Source of the DNA: Colivivens sp963626085
GTDB taxonomy: Bacteria; Bacteroidota; Bacteroidia; Bacteroidales; Bacteroidaceae
NCBI GenBank assembly: GCA_963626085.1
Contig: CAVFVJ010000017.1
Location: 1 to 39,464, forward strand
Direction: 5' to 3'
Length of the DNA stretch: 39,464 nucleotides
Shown: one piece after another, positions 1 through 8,591 of the stretch
Layout: every line of letters begins with the position of its first letter
Position numbering within the stretch: the first letter of the stretch is position 1
The notes under the pieces: model-generated
What the model was told of the DNA's origin: nothing
Databases searched by the model: none
What the model saw: the letters and a program-made list of their open reading frames with translations, nothing else
Made by a program: the position numbers and the translations under genes

Positions 1-9
1 AAGACAAAT

Positions 10-220
10 ATGAATAGACTTGTTATCATAGGAAACGGATTCGACATGGCACATGACCTCAAAACCAGTTATACGGATTTCATCAACTGGTATTGGGAAC
101 AGCGTGTCGCTTCTTTTGTGGGCAACACAACGAACGTATCGGAAGATTGCCTATGCCAATTGGTTATAAAGAACGATAGTTGGAATGTGTTTTCGTGTAA
201 CAATTCATATTTCTTCAGGG
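10..220 (+). pseudogene. AbiH-like abortive infection protein, N-terminal fragment
   Basis: The first ~70 codons read as the start of a Bacteroidetes AbiH-family protein: an N-terminal nucleotide-binding-like IIGNGFD motif (residues 6-12) followed by a KTSYTDFINWYWEQRV stretch. AbiH proteins are phage-defence (abortive infection) factors of several hundred residues. Here similarity appears to stop near codon 70, after the SYFFRD motif. The same frame then runs through unrelated sequence to a stop at 304-306, while another frame from ~219 encodes the end of a RhuM-like protein. I infer that an internal deletion removed the rest of AbiH and the front of the next gene. Only 9 nt precede the ATG in the window, so its promoter cannot be judged. 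A functional short protein is unlikely. Confidence 0.7.
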
Positions 221-623
221 ATATACAACTACCACACGAGAGTTCTTCAAGAAGGTGCAGAACAAGATGCACTATGCCGTACATGGGCATACGGCTGCGG
301 AGTTGATCGTGGAACGTGCCAACGCAGAAAAGGAGCACATGGGACTGACCACGTGGGCTAAAGCTACAAACGGTAAGATTATCAAGTCAGACGTGAGTGT
401 AGCAAAAAATTATCTAAAAGAGAATGAGTTGCAGGCTCTCGGAAGATTAGTCAACGCCTATCTGGATATAGCCAAGGACATGGCTGAACGACACATACCT
501 ATGACAATGGAAGACTGGGCCAAGCGCATAGACAAGTTCCTTGATGCCACCGATAGGGAAATCCTGCAAGATGCAGGATGCGTGACGGCTGAATATGCCA
601 AGGAGTTTGCAGAGACAGAGTAA
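219..623 (+). pseudogene. RhuM-family (virulence RhuM) protein, C-terminal fragment
   Basis: This frame encodes about 134 residues resembling the C-terminal half of RhuM-family proteins: FFKKVQNKMHYAVHGHTAAE, then MGLTTW, KSDVSVAKNYL, a helical YLDIAKDMAERHIPMTMEDW stretch and a DREILQDAG ending. The family is found in pathogenicity and defence islands and is normally about 330 residues with an N-terminal Fic/DOC-associated or ORF6N-like part, which is absent here. No plausible start lies upstream: the preceding bases belong to the AbiH-like frame. A GTG at 255 is the first possible start but lies inside the conserved region. I read it as the surviving 3' end of a gene truncated by the deletion that also truncated abiH. 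Confidence 0.7.
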
Positions 624-644
624 GTTCAACATAAAAATAGCAGT

Positions 645-755
645 ATCGTGAAAAAGGGGTGAAAATACCTCCCAAGTGACTTGTTCAAATCACTCGAGTG
701 GATCGATCGTTTCACTCGAGTGAAATGACCCCATCACTCCCTTTACCCACACGAT
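645..755. repeat. Palindrome cluster inside a large imperfect inverted repeat
   Basis: The gap between two converging genes (rhuM remnant, glycosyltransferase) is packed with dyad symmetry. CACTCGAGTG occurs twice (691-700 and 713-722); the second copy extends to a perfect 16-bp palindrome, TTTCACTCGAGTGAAA, at 710-725. GATCGATC (701-708) abuts the first copy. An 11-bp hyphenated palindrome CAAGT-G-ACTTG lies at 673-683. Outer arms ATCGTG..AAAGGG-GTGA (645-661) and their imperfect complement (735-755) enclose everything. No T-tract follows, so a simple intrinsic terminator is not obvious. Possibilities are a protein-binding site, a bidirectional terminator, or a recombination site. Confidence 0.6.
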
Positions 756-789
756 TCAACACAGAGCCCAAATTAATTCAGCCAACGGA

Positions 790-1722
790 TTATGACAAGA
801 TTAGTTTGGTGATTAGGCGGAACAACCGGTACTTGATAGTATAGTGTTTGTCGGCAAGCGGAAACAGTCCACGTGTCCGTAGTCTGGTTGCGCGTTCCCT
901 CATTGCCTTTATACTTCCTGTCAGTCTGAGCGTATTGTACAAATAGTCCATGCACAGTTGGTCTACTCGTCGGCTGAGTGCTTCCTTGCAGTCTGGTCTC
1001 ATCTTGTCCGCGATTTTGTGCAGACGTATGATGACACCTTCGAAATCATCCAGTCTTCTGTCTTTCCATCGTCTGTTGTTTTTGTGTACTATCGAATCTT
1101 CACGACTGCGGTAGCAGTAAGCTTTGATGTCTGTTGACAGAACGTCTTTGGCACGTAGCAACAATAGGGGGGTGAATTCCTCGTCTTCATGCAGGATTCC
1201 TGGAGTGAATACAAGTCCGTCCAGTATTTCTTTCCTAAAAATGTACCCCCATGCGCGGGCACGTATGTTGTGGGTGAGCATGTAGCTTGCTCCTGTCATG
1301 CTGTCTGTCTTGTATCGCAGTGACGATGCTTCCATCGATCCAGTCTGGAACAGCAGCATATCAGGTTGTTTGGCTTCCAGTAGGGCAGTGCATCTGTCGC
1401 AACCGCTCTTTATGAGTGTGTCGTCACCGTCCACGAACTGTATGTACTTGCCATGTGCCAACCGCATTCCTGTGTTTCTCGCGCTACTCAGTCCCTGATT
1501 GCTCTGCCTGATACATGTCACCTCATCCGTTTCGTCCTTCAGTATGTCTGTAGCGCGGACATCACTTCCGTCGTCCACCAGGATGATTTCCCTTCCAGCT
1601 GTAGGAGGCGTGAGTGCGAGTATGCTTCTGACACACTCCCTCAGCATGTCGGCTGGCAGATTATAATAGGTGATGACATAGCTAATCAGCACTTGCCCTT
1701 TATCAGTCGGTAGAGTTTGCAT
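790..1722 (-). CDS. Family 2 glycosyltransferase
   Basis: This is a 310-residue GT-A-fold glycosyltransferase of family 2, expected to move a sugar from a nucleotide-sugar donor onto a surface polysaccharide or glycan at the inner membrane face. The N-terminal strand (VLISYVITYYN) is followed by the donor-binding DDGSD at 50-54, the QGLSSARNTG helix motif at 76-85, and the metal-binding DGDD at 98-101. I place the start at the ATG at 1722; the open frame extends further upstream but that part runs through the neighbouring gene and has no family resemblance. It overlaps the 3' end of the upstream glycosyltransferase by 37 nt, so the two are almost certainly co-translated. The acceptor is unknown. 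Confidence 0.85.
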   Translation of the reverse strand: MQTLPTDKGQVLISYVITYYNLPADMLRECVRSILALTPPTAGREIILVDDGSDVRATDILKDETDEVTCIRQSNQGLSSARNTGMRLAHGKYIQFVDGDDTLIKSGCDRCTALLEAKQPDMLLFQTGSMEASSLRYKTDSMTGASYMLTHNIRARAWGYIFRKEILDGLVFTPGILHEDEEFTPLLLLRAKDVLSTDIKAYCYRSREDSIVHKNNRRWKDRRLDDFEGVIIRLHKIADKMRPDCKEALSRRVDQLCMDYLYNTLRLTGSIKAMRERATRLRTRGLFPLADKHYTIKYRLFRLITKLILS

Positions 1723-2606
1723 AATAGTTCGATTCCCAGTGTGTTCAGTAGTACAATCTTCATCTTGCCCTGTAGCGTGTTTGCAGAGTGGAACGACAGT
1801 CTGCGAGGCGGCAGCATGGGCTTGTCTCCGCACAGGCGGCAGACATCAATCTGTATGTTCAGTACCTGCAAGTACCATTCAGACTCTTCCTTGCCGGTAA
1901 GTGGCAGGCAGAGTATGCGCGAAGCTTCCATTTCCGCCTCAAGCAACTGTCGTAGACGATTGCCTGGCGGATTGGTGGAAATGCCACTCTTGTTCCAGCA
2001 GTAGTAATACATCCCTTCGGAACATGTCATAACAATGGGATTGCTGCGCAGTATGAGCGGTAGCGTCCATGCGTCTTCGAAATACATGCCTTTTGGAAAC
2101 CGCACGTTTACGAAAAGATGCCTTCGGAAGATTTTGTTGCATGCGTAGGTGTGGTTGTATGCCTTGCTGTCTATCCAGTAGTTTTGTGCATTATCGAAAG
2201 TCTCGGAGTTAAACAATAGACAGTACTCTGTCCTGTGTCCTTTGTGTACGGTGATCGGGTATTCGATGATATCAGCCTCGATATTTGCATGTGCCAGTCC
2301 GATGACTTTTTCAAAGGTGTCTTTACTGATATAGTCATCGCTGTCAATGAATGTTACATACTCGCCCTGCGCCATGTTCAGCCCACAGTTACGTGCATCG
2401 CTTAGTCCACCGTTCTCTTTGTGTATGACTCTGATTCTCGTGTCTTCCAGTGCGTATCGGTCACATATCCGTCCGCTGCTGTCCGTCGCTCCGTCGTCCA
2501 CAAGTATTGCCTCCCAATCGGCAAACGTCTGGTCGAGTACACTTTCCACGCAGCGTCGTAAAGTGGTCTCAACATTGTATACGGGGATGATTACTGATAT
2601 TGTCAT
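1686..2606 (-). CDS. Family 2 glycosyltransferase
   Basis: A 306-residue family 2 glycosyltransferase starting with the classic ISVIIPVYN strand. The UDP-sugar-binding DDG is at 37-39, GGLSDARNCG at 66-75 and the catalytic-site DSDD at 88-91. The C-terminal half (FEDAWTLPLILR, then a tyrosine-rich MYYYCWN) resembles small capsule or exopolysaccharide glycosyltransferases common in Bacteroidales. It is the first gene of a two-gene minus-strand unit with the overlapping glycosyltransferase downstream. A -7 box lies only 5 nt before the ATG, suggesting a leaderless or nearly leaderless message. The two genes are isolated from any larger polysaccharide locus in this window, so their pathway cannot be named. 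Confidence 0.88.
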   Translation of the reverse strand: MTISVIIPVYNVETTLRRCVESVLDQTFADWEAILVDDGATDSSGRICDRYALEDTRIRVIHKENGGLSDARNCGLNMAQGEYVTFIDSDDYISKDTFEKVIGLAHANIEADIIEYPITVHKGHRTEYCLLFNSETFDNAQNYWIDSKAYNHTYACNKIFRRHLFVNVRFPKGMYFEDAWTLPLILRSNPIVMTCSEGMYYYCWNKSGISTNPPGNRLRQLLEAEMEASRILCLPLTGKEESEWYLQVLNIQIDVCRLCGDKPMLPPRRLSFHSANTLQGKMKIVLLNTLGIELLCKLYRLIKGKC

Positions 2607-2610
2607 AGTG

Positions 2611-2618
2611 CAAAGTTA
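2611..2618 (-). promoter_or_regulatory. -7 box of the glycosyltransferase pair
   Basis: TAACTTTG on the minus strand matches the Bacteroidetes -7 consensus TAnnTTTG. It ends 4 nt before the ATG at 2606, which places the expected transcription start at or next to the start codon. No good TTTG -33 element is visible 19-21 nt upstream. Confidence 0.5.
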
Positions 2619-2693
2619 GAATAAAAAACAATATACGGGACAGACGTAGACAAATAATTTGTATTGACGCATGTCCCTTACCTGATTATTTTG

Positions 2694-2701
2694 TACCTTT
2701 G
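2694..2701 (+). promoter_or_regulatory. -7 box of alaS
   Basis: TACCTTTG is a full match to the Bacteroidetes -7 consensus, 24 nt before the alaS ATG. The TTTG at 2658-2661 is too far away (32 nt) to be a standard -33 box, so the upstream half is weak or absent. Confidence 0.6.
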
Positions 2702-2725
2702 TGTCGAAAACAGTAAACATAGATT

Positions 2726-5344
2726 ATGATGACAGCTAAAGAAATAAGAGAATCGTTCAAGAAGTTCTTCGAGAGCAAGGAACATCTCATCGTACCTTCA
2801 GCCCCGATGGTGGTGAAGGATGACCCGACACTCATGTTCACAAATGCTGGTATGAACCAGTTCAAGGACATTATTCTTGGTAATGTGCAGCCAAAGTGCA
2901 GACGCATGGCAGACTCACAGAAATGCTTGAGAGTGAGTGGTAAACATAACGACCTTGAGGAAGTGGGACATGACACTTATCACCACACTATGTTCGAGAT
3001 GCTCGGCAACTGGTCTTTTGGCGACTATTTCAAGAAAGAAGCAATCAGTTGGGCGTGGGAGTATATCGTTGATGTACTCAAGATAGACCCAGCAGACCTG
3101 TACGCCACAGTGTTCGAGGGTGCGCCAGACGAGGGACTGAGTCGTGACGATGAGGCTGCGTCCATTTGGGAACAGTTCCTTCCGAAAGACCACATAATCA
3201 ACGGTAATAAACACGATAACTTCTGGGAAATGGGCGATACTGGTCCATGCGGTCCGTGTTCTGAGTTGCATGTCGACTCGCGGTCTGCTGAAGAGAAAGC
3301 CAAGATGCCCGGACGTGAACTGGTAAACAAAGACCACCCACAGGTGATAGAGATATGGAACCTTGTGTTCATGCAGTTTAACCGCAAGGCTGACGGCAGT
3401 CTGGAACCGCTCCCTGCCAAGGTGATAGACACCGGTATGGGATTTGAGCGTCTTGTACGTACACTGCAGGGAAAAACATCCAACTACGATACTGATGTGT
3501 TCCTTCCAATCATAAAGGTTATTGGTGATATGTCGGGCAAGAAATATGGAGAGGATGAGAAAACCGATGTCGCCATGCGTGTTGTGGCAGACCATTTGCG
3601 AGCCATAGCATTCTCTATTGCCGACGGACAGTTGCCAAGCAATGCCAAGGCGGGTTATGTGATTCGCCGTATCCTGCGCCGTGCAGTGCGTTACGGTTAC
3701 ACCTTCCTCGGACAGAAGGAGGCGTTCATCTATAAGTTGGTTCCGACACTTATAGCCGAGATGGGTGAGGCATTCCCTGAACTGGTAGCCCAGAAGGAAC
3801 TTATCATGAAGGTGATGAAGGAGGAGGAGGACTCGTTCCTGCGTACCCTTGCCAACGGAATCAAACTGCTGTCGGATGTAATAGCACGTGTGAAGGATGA
3901 AGGCAAGACAGTCATTCCAGGAACAGAGGCATTCAAGTTGTTCGACACTTACGGTTTCCCTCTTGACCTTACCGAACTGATTTGCCGTGAGAATGGCATG
4001 ACAGTGGATGAGGACGGTTTTGACGTGGAGATGCAGAAACAGAAGGAACGTGCCCGTAATGCCGCTCAAGTAGAGATGGGTGACTGGACTGTAGTAGGTG
4101 AGGGCGAGAGTCAGTTTGTGGGTTATGACTTCACGGAGTACTCTTGTCACATCCTAAAATACCGTCAGGTTAAACAGAAGAAAGGCGTTGTCTATGAGGT
4201 GGTCCTCGACCATACTCCGTTCTATGCTGAGATGGGAGGTGAGGTCGGTGATACTGGAGTGCTGGTGTGCGAGGATGAGACCATAAATGTCGTGGATACA
4301 AAGCGTGAAAACGGCCAGTCAATACATATAGTCGACAAACTCCCAAACGACGCGATTGTTGAGTTCATGGCTTGTGTCGATGTGGAACGCCGTCGTGCCA
4401 TCGAGGCGAACCACACATGTACGCACCTCTTGGATGAGGCACTGCGTGAGGTGCTCGGCACTCATGTGGAACAGAAAGGTTCATTAGTGACAGAGAAAGG
4501 TCTGCGTTTCGACTTCTCCCACTTTGAGAAAGTCACCCCAGAGCAACTCCGTCAGGTGGAGCATCTGGTCAATGACAAGATACGTGCGGACATACCGCTT
4601 GAGGAGTTCCGTGACACTCCAATCGAAGAGGCCAAGAAGTTGGGTGCTATCGCGCTCTTCGGAGAAAAGTACGGAGACAAGGTGCGTGTCGTGAAGTTCG
4701 GTTCAAGTGTAGAGTTCTGCGGTGGTTGTCATGCGGCATCCACAGGTCGTCTCGGTATGGTGCGTATACTCTCGGAGAGTTCCATCGCAGCAGGAGTGCG
4801 TCGTATAGAGGCAATCACAGGACAGGCTGTGGAAGATGCAATGGACAGGATGCAGGACTTCATAAGTGATATCCGTCTGTTGCTCAACAATGCTCCAGAT
4901 CTGAAGGCGACCATCGAGAAGGCAATAGCGGACAATAAGGAACTGCATGCACAGGTGGAGGAGTTCAAGGCACAGAAGGCAAAGCAACTGAAGGAAGCCC
5001 TTATCGAGAAGGCTTCAGACGTAAATGGCATGAAGGTTGTAAGTGGTGTCCTGCCTATGGACCCACAGTATGCGAAGGACATGGCGTTCCAGTTGAGGGC
5101 GCAGTTCTCCGAAAAACTCCTTGTGGCTATTGCCTGTGAGGCAAACGGAAAGCCGACCCTGACAGTGGCTCTGTCTGATGACCTCGTCAAGGAGGGTCTG
5201 AACGCAGGTCAACTTGTGCGTGAGGCAGCAAAGCTTATGCAAGGCGGTGGTGGCGGTCAACCTCATTTCGCAACTGCGGGCGGAAAGAATCCTGATGGAA
5301 TGGCTGCGGCAGTGGAAAAGGTGATTGAATTGGCCAAACAGTAG
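2726..5344 (+). CDS. alaS: Alanine--tRNA ligase
   Basis: AlaRS charges tRNA-Ala in the cytoplasm and edits mischarged Ser/Gly. At 872 residues it is full length. The N-terminal class II catalytic domain shows MFTNAGMNQFKD and the DTYHHTMFEMLGNWSFGDYF region; the editing domain has the zinc site H563xxxH567 and C665xxxH669; the C-terminal DHHA1-like domain carries the glycine-rich GGGGGQPHFATAGG near the end. The gene starts with tandem ATG codons (2726 and 2729), so the first residue is uncertain by one. A -7 box sits 24 nt upstream. The downstream SDR gene follows after 39 nt on the same strand and may be co-transcribed. Nothing unusual is seen in the active sites. Confidence 0.98.
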   Translation: MMTAKEIRESFKKFFESKEHLIVPSAPMVVKDDPTLMFTNAGMNQFKDIILGNVQPKCRRMADSQKCLRVSGKHNDLEEVGHDTYHHTMFEMLGNWSFGDYFKKEAISWAWEYIVDVLKIDPADLYATVFEGAPDEGLSRDDEAASIWEQFLPKDHIINGNKHDNFWEMGDTGPCGPCSELHVDSRSAEEKAKMPGRELVNKDHPQVIEIWNLVFMQFNRKADGSLEPLPAKVIDTGMGFERLVRTLQGKTSNYDTDVFLPIIKVIGDMSGKKYGEDEKTDVAMRVVADHLRAIAFSIADGQLPSNAKAGYVIRRILRRAVRYGYTFLGQKEAFIYKLVPTLIAEMGEAFPELVAQKELIMKVMKEEEDSFLRTLANGIKLLSDVIARVKDEGKTVIPGTEAFKLFDTYGFPLDLTELICRENGMTVDEDGFDVEMQKQKERARNAAQVEMGDWTVVGEGESQFVGYDFTEYSCHILKYRQVKQKKGVVYEVVLDHTPFYAEMGGEVGDTGVLVCEDETINVVDTKRENGQSIHIVDKLPNDAIVEFMACVDVERRRAIEANHTCTHLLDEALREVLGTHVEQKGSLVTEKGLRFDFSHFEKVTPEQLRQVEHLVNDKIRADIPLEEFRDTPIEEAKKLGAIALFGEKYGDKVRVVKFGSSVEFCGGCHAASTGRLGMVRILSESSIAAGVRRIEAITGQAVEDAMDRMQDFISDIRLLLNNAPDLKATIEKAIADNKELHAQVEEFKAQKAKQLKEALIEKASDVNGMKVVSGVLPMDPQYAKDMAFQLRAQFSEKLLVAIACEANGKPTLTVALSDDLVKEGLNAGQLVREAAKLMQGGGGGQPHFATAGGKNPDGMAAAVEKVIELAKQ

Positions 5345-5383
5345 AAAGTACCTATTATCAATCATAACATATAATAAACCATT

Positions 5384-6145
5384 ATGAAGACAATATTCAT
5401 CACTGGCGGCTCTACTGGCATCGGTGCCGCTTCAGTCAAGAAGTTCATCCAACAGGGTTGGAACGTAGGGCTCATGGACATCAATGAGGATGAAGCCCAT
5501 GAACGGGTAAAGGAGATTGCTTGTCCAGAGCGTTTGCTTTTCGTACCGGGTAACACCCGGAATCGTGCAGACATCCGTCATGCTGTAGAGGAGACCGTGA
5601 AGAAGTTTGGTCAACTGGATAGTGTATTTGCCAATGCCGGTATCCACCGTTGCAACACCTTGCTTGACATCTCAGACGAGGAACTCGACCTCATGATTCA
5701 GACAAATATCTATGGTACGGTGAACACACTGCGTGAGGCAGTGCCTCACATCGTCAGTGCCGGCGGCGGAACAGTGGTGATCAACGCGTCCGACCAGTGG
5801 TTCGTAGGTAAGGCACACAGTTTTGGGTATGGACTGACAAAGGGCGCATTGGGACAAATCACCCGAAGCCTCTCCATAGACCTCGGTCCCAAGAACATAC
5901 GTGTCAATGCCGTATGTGCCGGTACTATTCACACTCCTTTAGTTGACAATCTTTTTGATAAGTTCGCTAAAGAGAACCACTGTAGCATAGAGGACTACTG
6001 GCGCGAGGAGAACGCCTTGTATGCGAGAGGTACGGCAGGTCGTCCGGAGGAAGTGGCAGAGATGGTGTATTTCCTTGCTTCCGACGCATCAAGCTTCTGC
6101 ACAGGCGGACATTATTTGGTTGACGGTGGTTTGGTAGCTCACTGA
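5384..6145 (+). CDS. SDR-family NAD(P)-dependent oxidoreductase
   Basis: A 253-residue classical short-chain dehydrogenase/reductase. The Rossmann cofactor motif TGGSTGIG is at 7-14, Asp32 at the end of the second strand favours NAD(H), NAG is at 84-86, and the catalytic residues are Ser136 and the YxxxK pair Tyr149/Lys153. The C-terminal part has the usual FLASDASSFCTGGHYLVDGG ending. The substrate cannot be predicted: classical SDRs of this kind act on sugars, bile acids, polyols or 3-oxoacyl groups. It lies 39 nt after alaS and its last 7 nt overlap, tail to tail, the 3' end of the S9 peptidase gene, leaving no room for a terminator between them. Confidence 0.92.
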   Translation: MKTIFITGGSTGIGAASVKKFIQQGWNVGLMDINEDEAHERVKEIACPERLLFVPGNTRNRADIRHAVEETVKKFGQLDSVFANAGIHRCNTLLDISDEELDLMIQTNIYGTVNTLREAVPHIVSAGGGTVVINASDQWFVGKAHSFGYGLTKGALGQITRSLSIDLGPKNIRVNAVCAGTIHTPLVDNLFDKFAKENHCSIEDYWREENALYARGTAGRPEEVAEMVYFLASDASSFCTGGHYLVDGGLVAH

Positions 6146-8580
6146 TTGTACATGCTGTCCCACCATGTGCTGTCGTCCTGCAGGTATTTAGCAAACCACG
6201 CAAAAATGGTATTCTGCCATTTGATGCGTTTCTGATAATCGAGTATGTGATGGTCTTGGTCTTTTACCAAGACCATTGCTGTTTCTCGTCCAAGTAACTT
6301 GAGTGCCGTGTACATCTGTATGCTCTCTCCTACGGGCACGTTGTTGTCTGCGTCTCCATGCAAGAAGAGGAGCGGCGTGTGTATCTTGTCAGCATTATAC
6401 AACGGACTTTGGTCTACGTAGAGGTGTCTGTTGGTCCATGGGTATTGGTTTGCCATACTTACTTCACTGTAGCTGTAGCCCCAATAGCCTTCGCCCCAAT
6501 AACTGGTATGGTCACTAATCCCTGCATGCGATATTGCAGCGGCAAATATGTCTGTTACAGTCTGCAGATACTGGGTCATGAAACCTCCGTAACTTGCTCC
6601 AATACATCCTATCTTCTTGGCATTGACGAACTGGTGTTCATTACAGAACTGCCGTGTGCCTTCGATGATGTCTTCAGCCACACCTTCACCAGCAGTGTCT
6701 ACATGGCGTGCCGACCATTTCTGTCCGAAACCTGTCGCTCCCGACGGGTTGATGACGAGGACTACATATCCAAGTGAGGCATAGGCGTGATGTGGATAAC
6801 GGCTTTCGAAGTAACGGCTCGTGGGACTGCATCCTCCGTAGTAGTTCACTATCATAGGATATGTTTTCGATGAGTCAAAGTCTGCCGGAAGGTAATACCG
6901 CGCATAGACAGTGTCGCCCCGTGAATTGCGGAAGGTCCATGTCTCACATTCGCCCAAACGTACGTTCTTTAAAGTCTGACTACTGAGATCTTCCCTTAGT
7001 TCCTCCTTCAGGGATTTCAGGTTGACGGTGTAGAGACGGTCGCTGTTGGACGCACTGCATCCATAGTATGCCATCAGTGGTGCGTCTGTTGCAAAAGATG
7101 TGCTTGTGATAACCTCCTCGCTGCATTTCAGTTCCTTTATGTCGAGAGTCTTGGGATTGATGCGGAACAGGTTGACAGAGTCTCTGTCTTCAGCCGTGAG
7201 GTAAATCTGTCCGTCAGACTTGTTCCATTGCATGGACGATACGGACGGATTGAACTCTTTGGTCAATGGAATGATATCAGTGTTGTTCTTGAGAATGTAC
7301 AGTTGCTTGTCTACCATGCTCGGTGTCTGTCCTTCGTCAACATTCTTGCCTATTCCCCCCAAACACTCAGGAGATCCCATTACGAGTATTTCTGAGGCGT
7401 CGGGCGAAAAGACTGCCGCATCAATGAAGCCGTCATGGTCAATTAATAGGTCACATTGCATAGTCTGCAGATTCAGCCTGTAGAGTGAGAACACCGTGGT
7501 GGGTCGCGCTTCCAAATGCGACTCAGACTTTATGAATAGCAGATACTTCCCGTCTGACGAAATGTCTTGGAGGCTGATGTTGTGATGCCCAAAGGTTAAG
7601 GGTCTCATCACTCCTGTCTGCAGGTCATAGAGCGCGAGGTTATTGCGTGTGCGCCATCCGGGTTGTCTGTCGTCTGGCTCGATGATTTGATATACACCGG
7701 CATCCTCTTTCGGACCTTCGCTTGCCACATAATATATAAGGTGTGTCTCTGTGGGGTCTATGGTAAATGTTCCAGCAGGGATGTTGTTAGCCATGACCGT
7801 CTGTATGCCCGTGAGCGGATTGACTGTAACCAGTTCCCTTCCATCAATGCCGTCACGTACGAAGTAATACCTGTTGGAACGTGGCATCCAGTGCAGTGTG
7901 GCAGTCTGCTCGTTCAGTACCTTTCCAGTTGCCAGTTCAATGACCTTGTGCCTGCTTGCGGTCTTGCCACCCTGTTTGGTGGTTTGGTAGCCTACAATCA
8001 TGAACTTACCGTTGGGCGACAGTGTGGTACGTGTGAAGTGTGTACCATGAATCACATCCAGGAAATTGTAGTTGTGGATGTCGGTCGCACTGGAAACGCT
8101 CAGTAGCCCGTCTTTTTCGCATTCTACCTGTACCTTTACTGAGTCTGTCCAGTCTTTAGACGACAGGTACTTTATCGCTACTTGATGTGATGATGGCTGT
8201 AGCGTCACGTACCCAGTCATCATTTTCTTTCCGTCGACATATAACTGATAGTGGCGTATGCCGTCCACTGATATGGTTGCACTGGTGAATTGTTGGACGC
8301 TGATGTTGAATCCGATAAGGTGTAGCGCATTGGCGGAACTCTTTGGTAGTGTCCCAGCAGGGATGTCACGCCCTTCGTTTACTAAGTTCAAATCTACAGG
8401 ACAGTCCAGCAGGTCGGACTCGAAGAATGCGCGCGACTGTACGTCTGTGCTGTCCGCCATGAATGGTGCCTTGATTTCAAATGGTCCTGCATATTTGAAC
8501 GTGTTTACGTCTATGGTGTCTGCCTGTGCCATCATGGGTAGAAGGTACAGACCTATGTGGAGAAATGTTTTTATGTTCAT
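6139..8580 (-). CDS. Secreted S9 family (prolyl oligopeptidase/DPP-IV-like) serine peptidase
   Basis: An 813-residue exported peptidase. Residues 1-20 form a signal peptide (hydrophobic core, MAQA cleavage region). The middle (~170-560) has the repetitive strand pattern of the S9 beta-propeller. The C-terminal alpha/beta-hydrolase domain has the nucleophile elbow GASYGG with Ser663, Asp745 in HGDADNNV and His777 in DQDHH, a complete catalytic triad. The GASYGG and HGDADNNV motifs place it with the S9B/S9C-type dipeptidyl or acylaminoacyl peptidases rather than true prolyl oligopeptidase. It starts 11 nt after the malQ stop, so it is probably translated from the malQ message. The likely role is periplasmic peptide breakdown. 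Confidence 0.9.
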   Translation of the reverse strand: MNIKTFLHIGLYLLPMMAQADTIDVNTFKYAGPFEIKAPFMADSTDVQSRAFFESDLLDCPVDLNLVNEGRDIPAGTLPKSSANALHLIGFNISVQQFTSATISVDGIRHYQLYVDGKKMMTGYVTLQPSSHQVAIKYLSSKDWTDSVKVQVECEKDGLLSVSSATDIHNYNFLDVIHGTHFTRTTLSPNGKFMIVGYQTTKQGGKTASRHKVIELATGKVLNEQTATLHWMPRSNRYYFVRDGIDGRELVTVNPLTGIQTVMANNIPAGTFTIDPTETHLIYYVASEGPKEDAGVYQIIEPDDRQPGWRTRNNLALYDLQTGVMRPLTFGHHNISLQDISSDGKYLLFIKSESHLEARPTTVFSLYRLNLQTMQCDLLIDHDGFIDAAVFSPDASEILVMGSPECLGGIGKNVDEGQTPSMVDKQLYILKNNTDIIPLTKEFNPSVSSMQWNKSDGQIYLTAEDRDSVNLFRINPKTLDIKELKCSEEVITSTSFATDAPLMAYYGCSASNSDRLYTVNLKSLKEELREDLSSQTLKNVRLGECETWTFRNSRGDTVYARYYLPADFDSSKTYPMIVNYYGGCSPTSRYFESRYPHHAYASLGYVVLVINPSGATGFGQKWSARHVDTAGEGVAEDIIEGTRQFCNEHQFVNAKKIGCIGASYGGFMTQYLQTVTDIFAAAISHAGISDHTSYWGEGYWGYSYSEVSMANQYPWTNRHLYVDQSPLYNADKIHTPLLFLHGDADNNVPVGESIQMYTALKLLGRETAMVLVKDQDHHILDYQKRIKWQNTIFAWFAKYLQDDSTWWDSMYNQ

Positions 8581-8591
8581 TGTGTGTCGTT

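Noticed and set aside
2915..4150. A 411-codon open frame on the minus strand inside alaS
   Set aside because: It is antisense to a full-length, motif-complete alaS; its translation is rich in Leu, His and Cys with no recognisable domain, as expected for a shadow frame.
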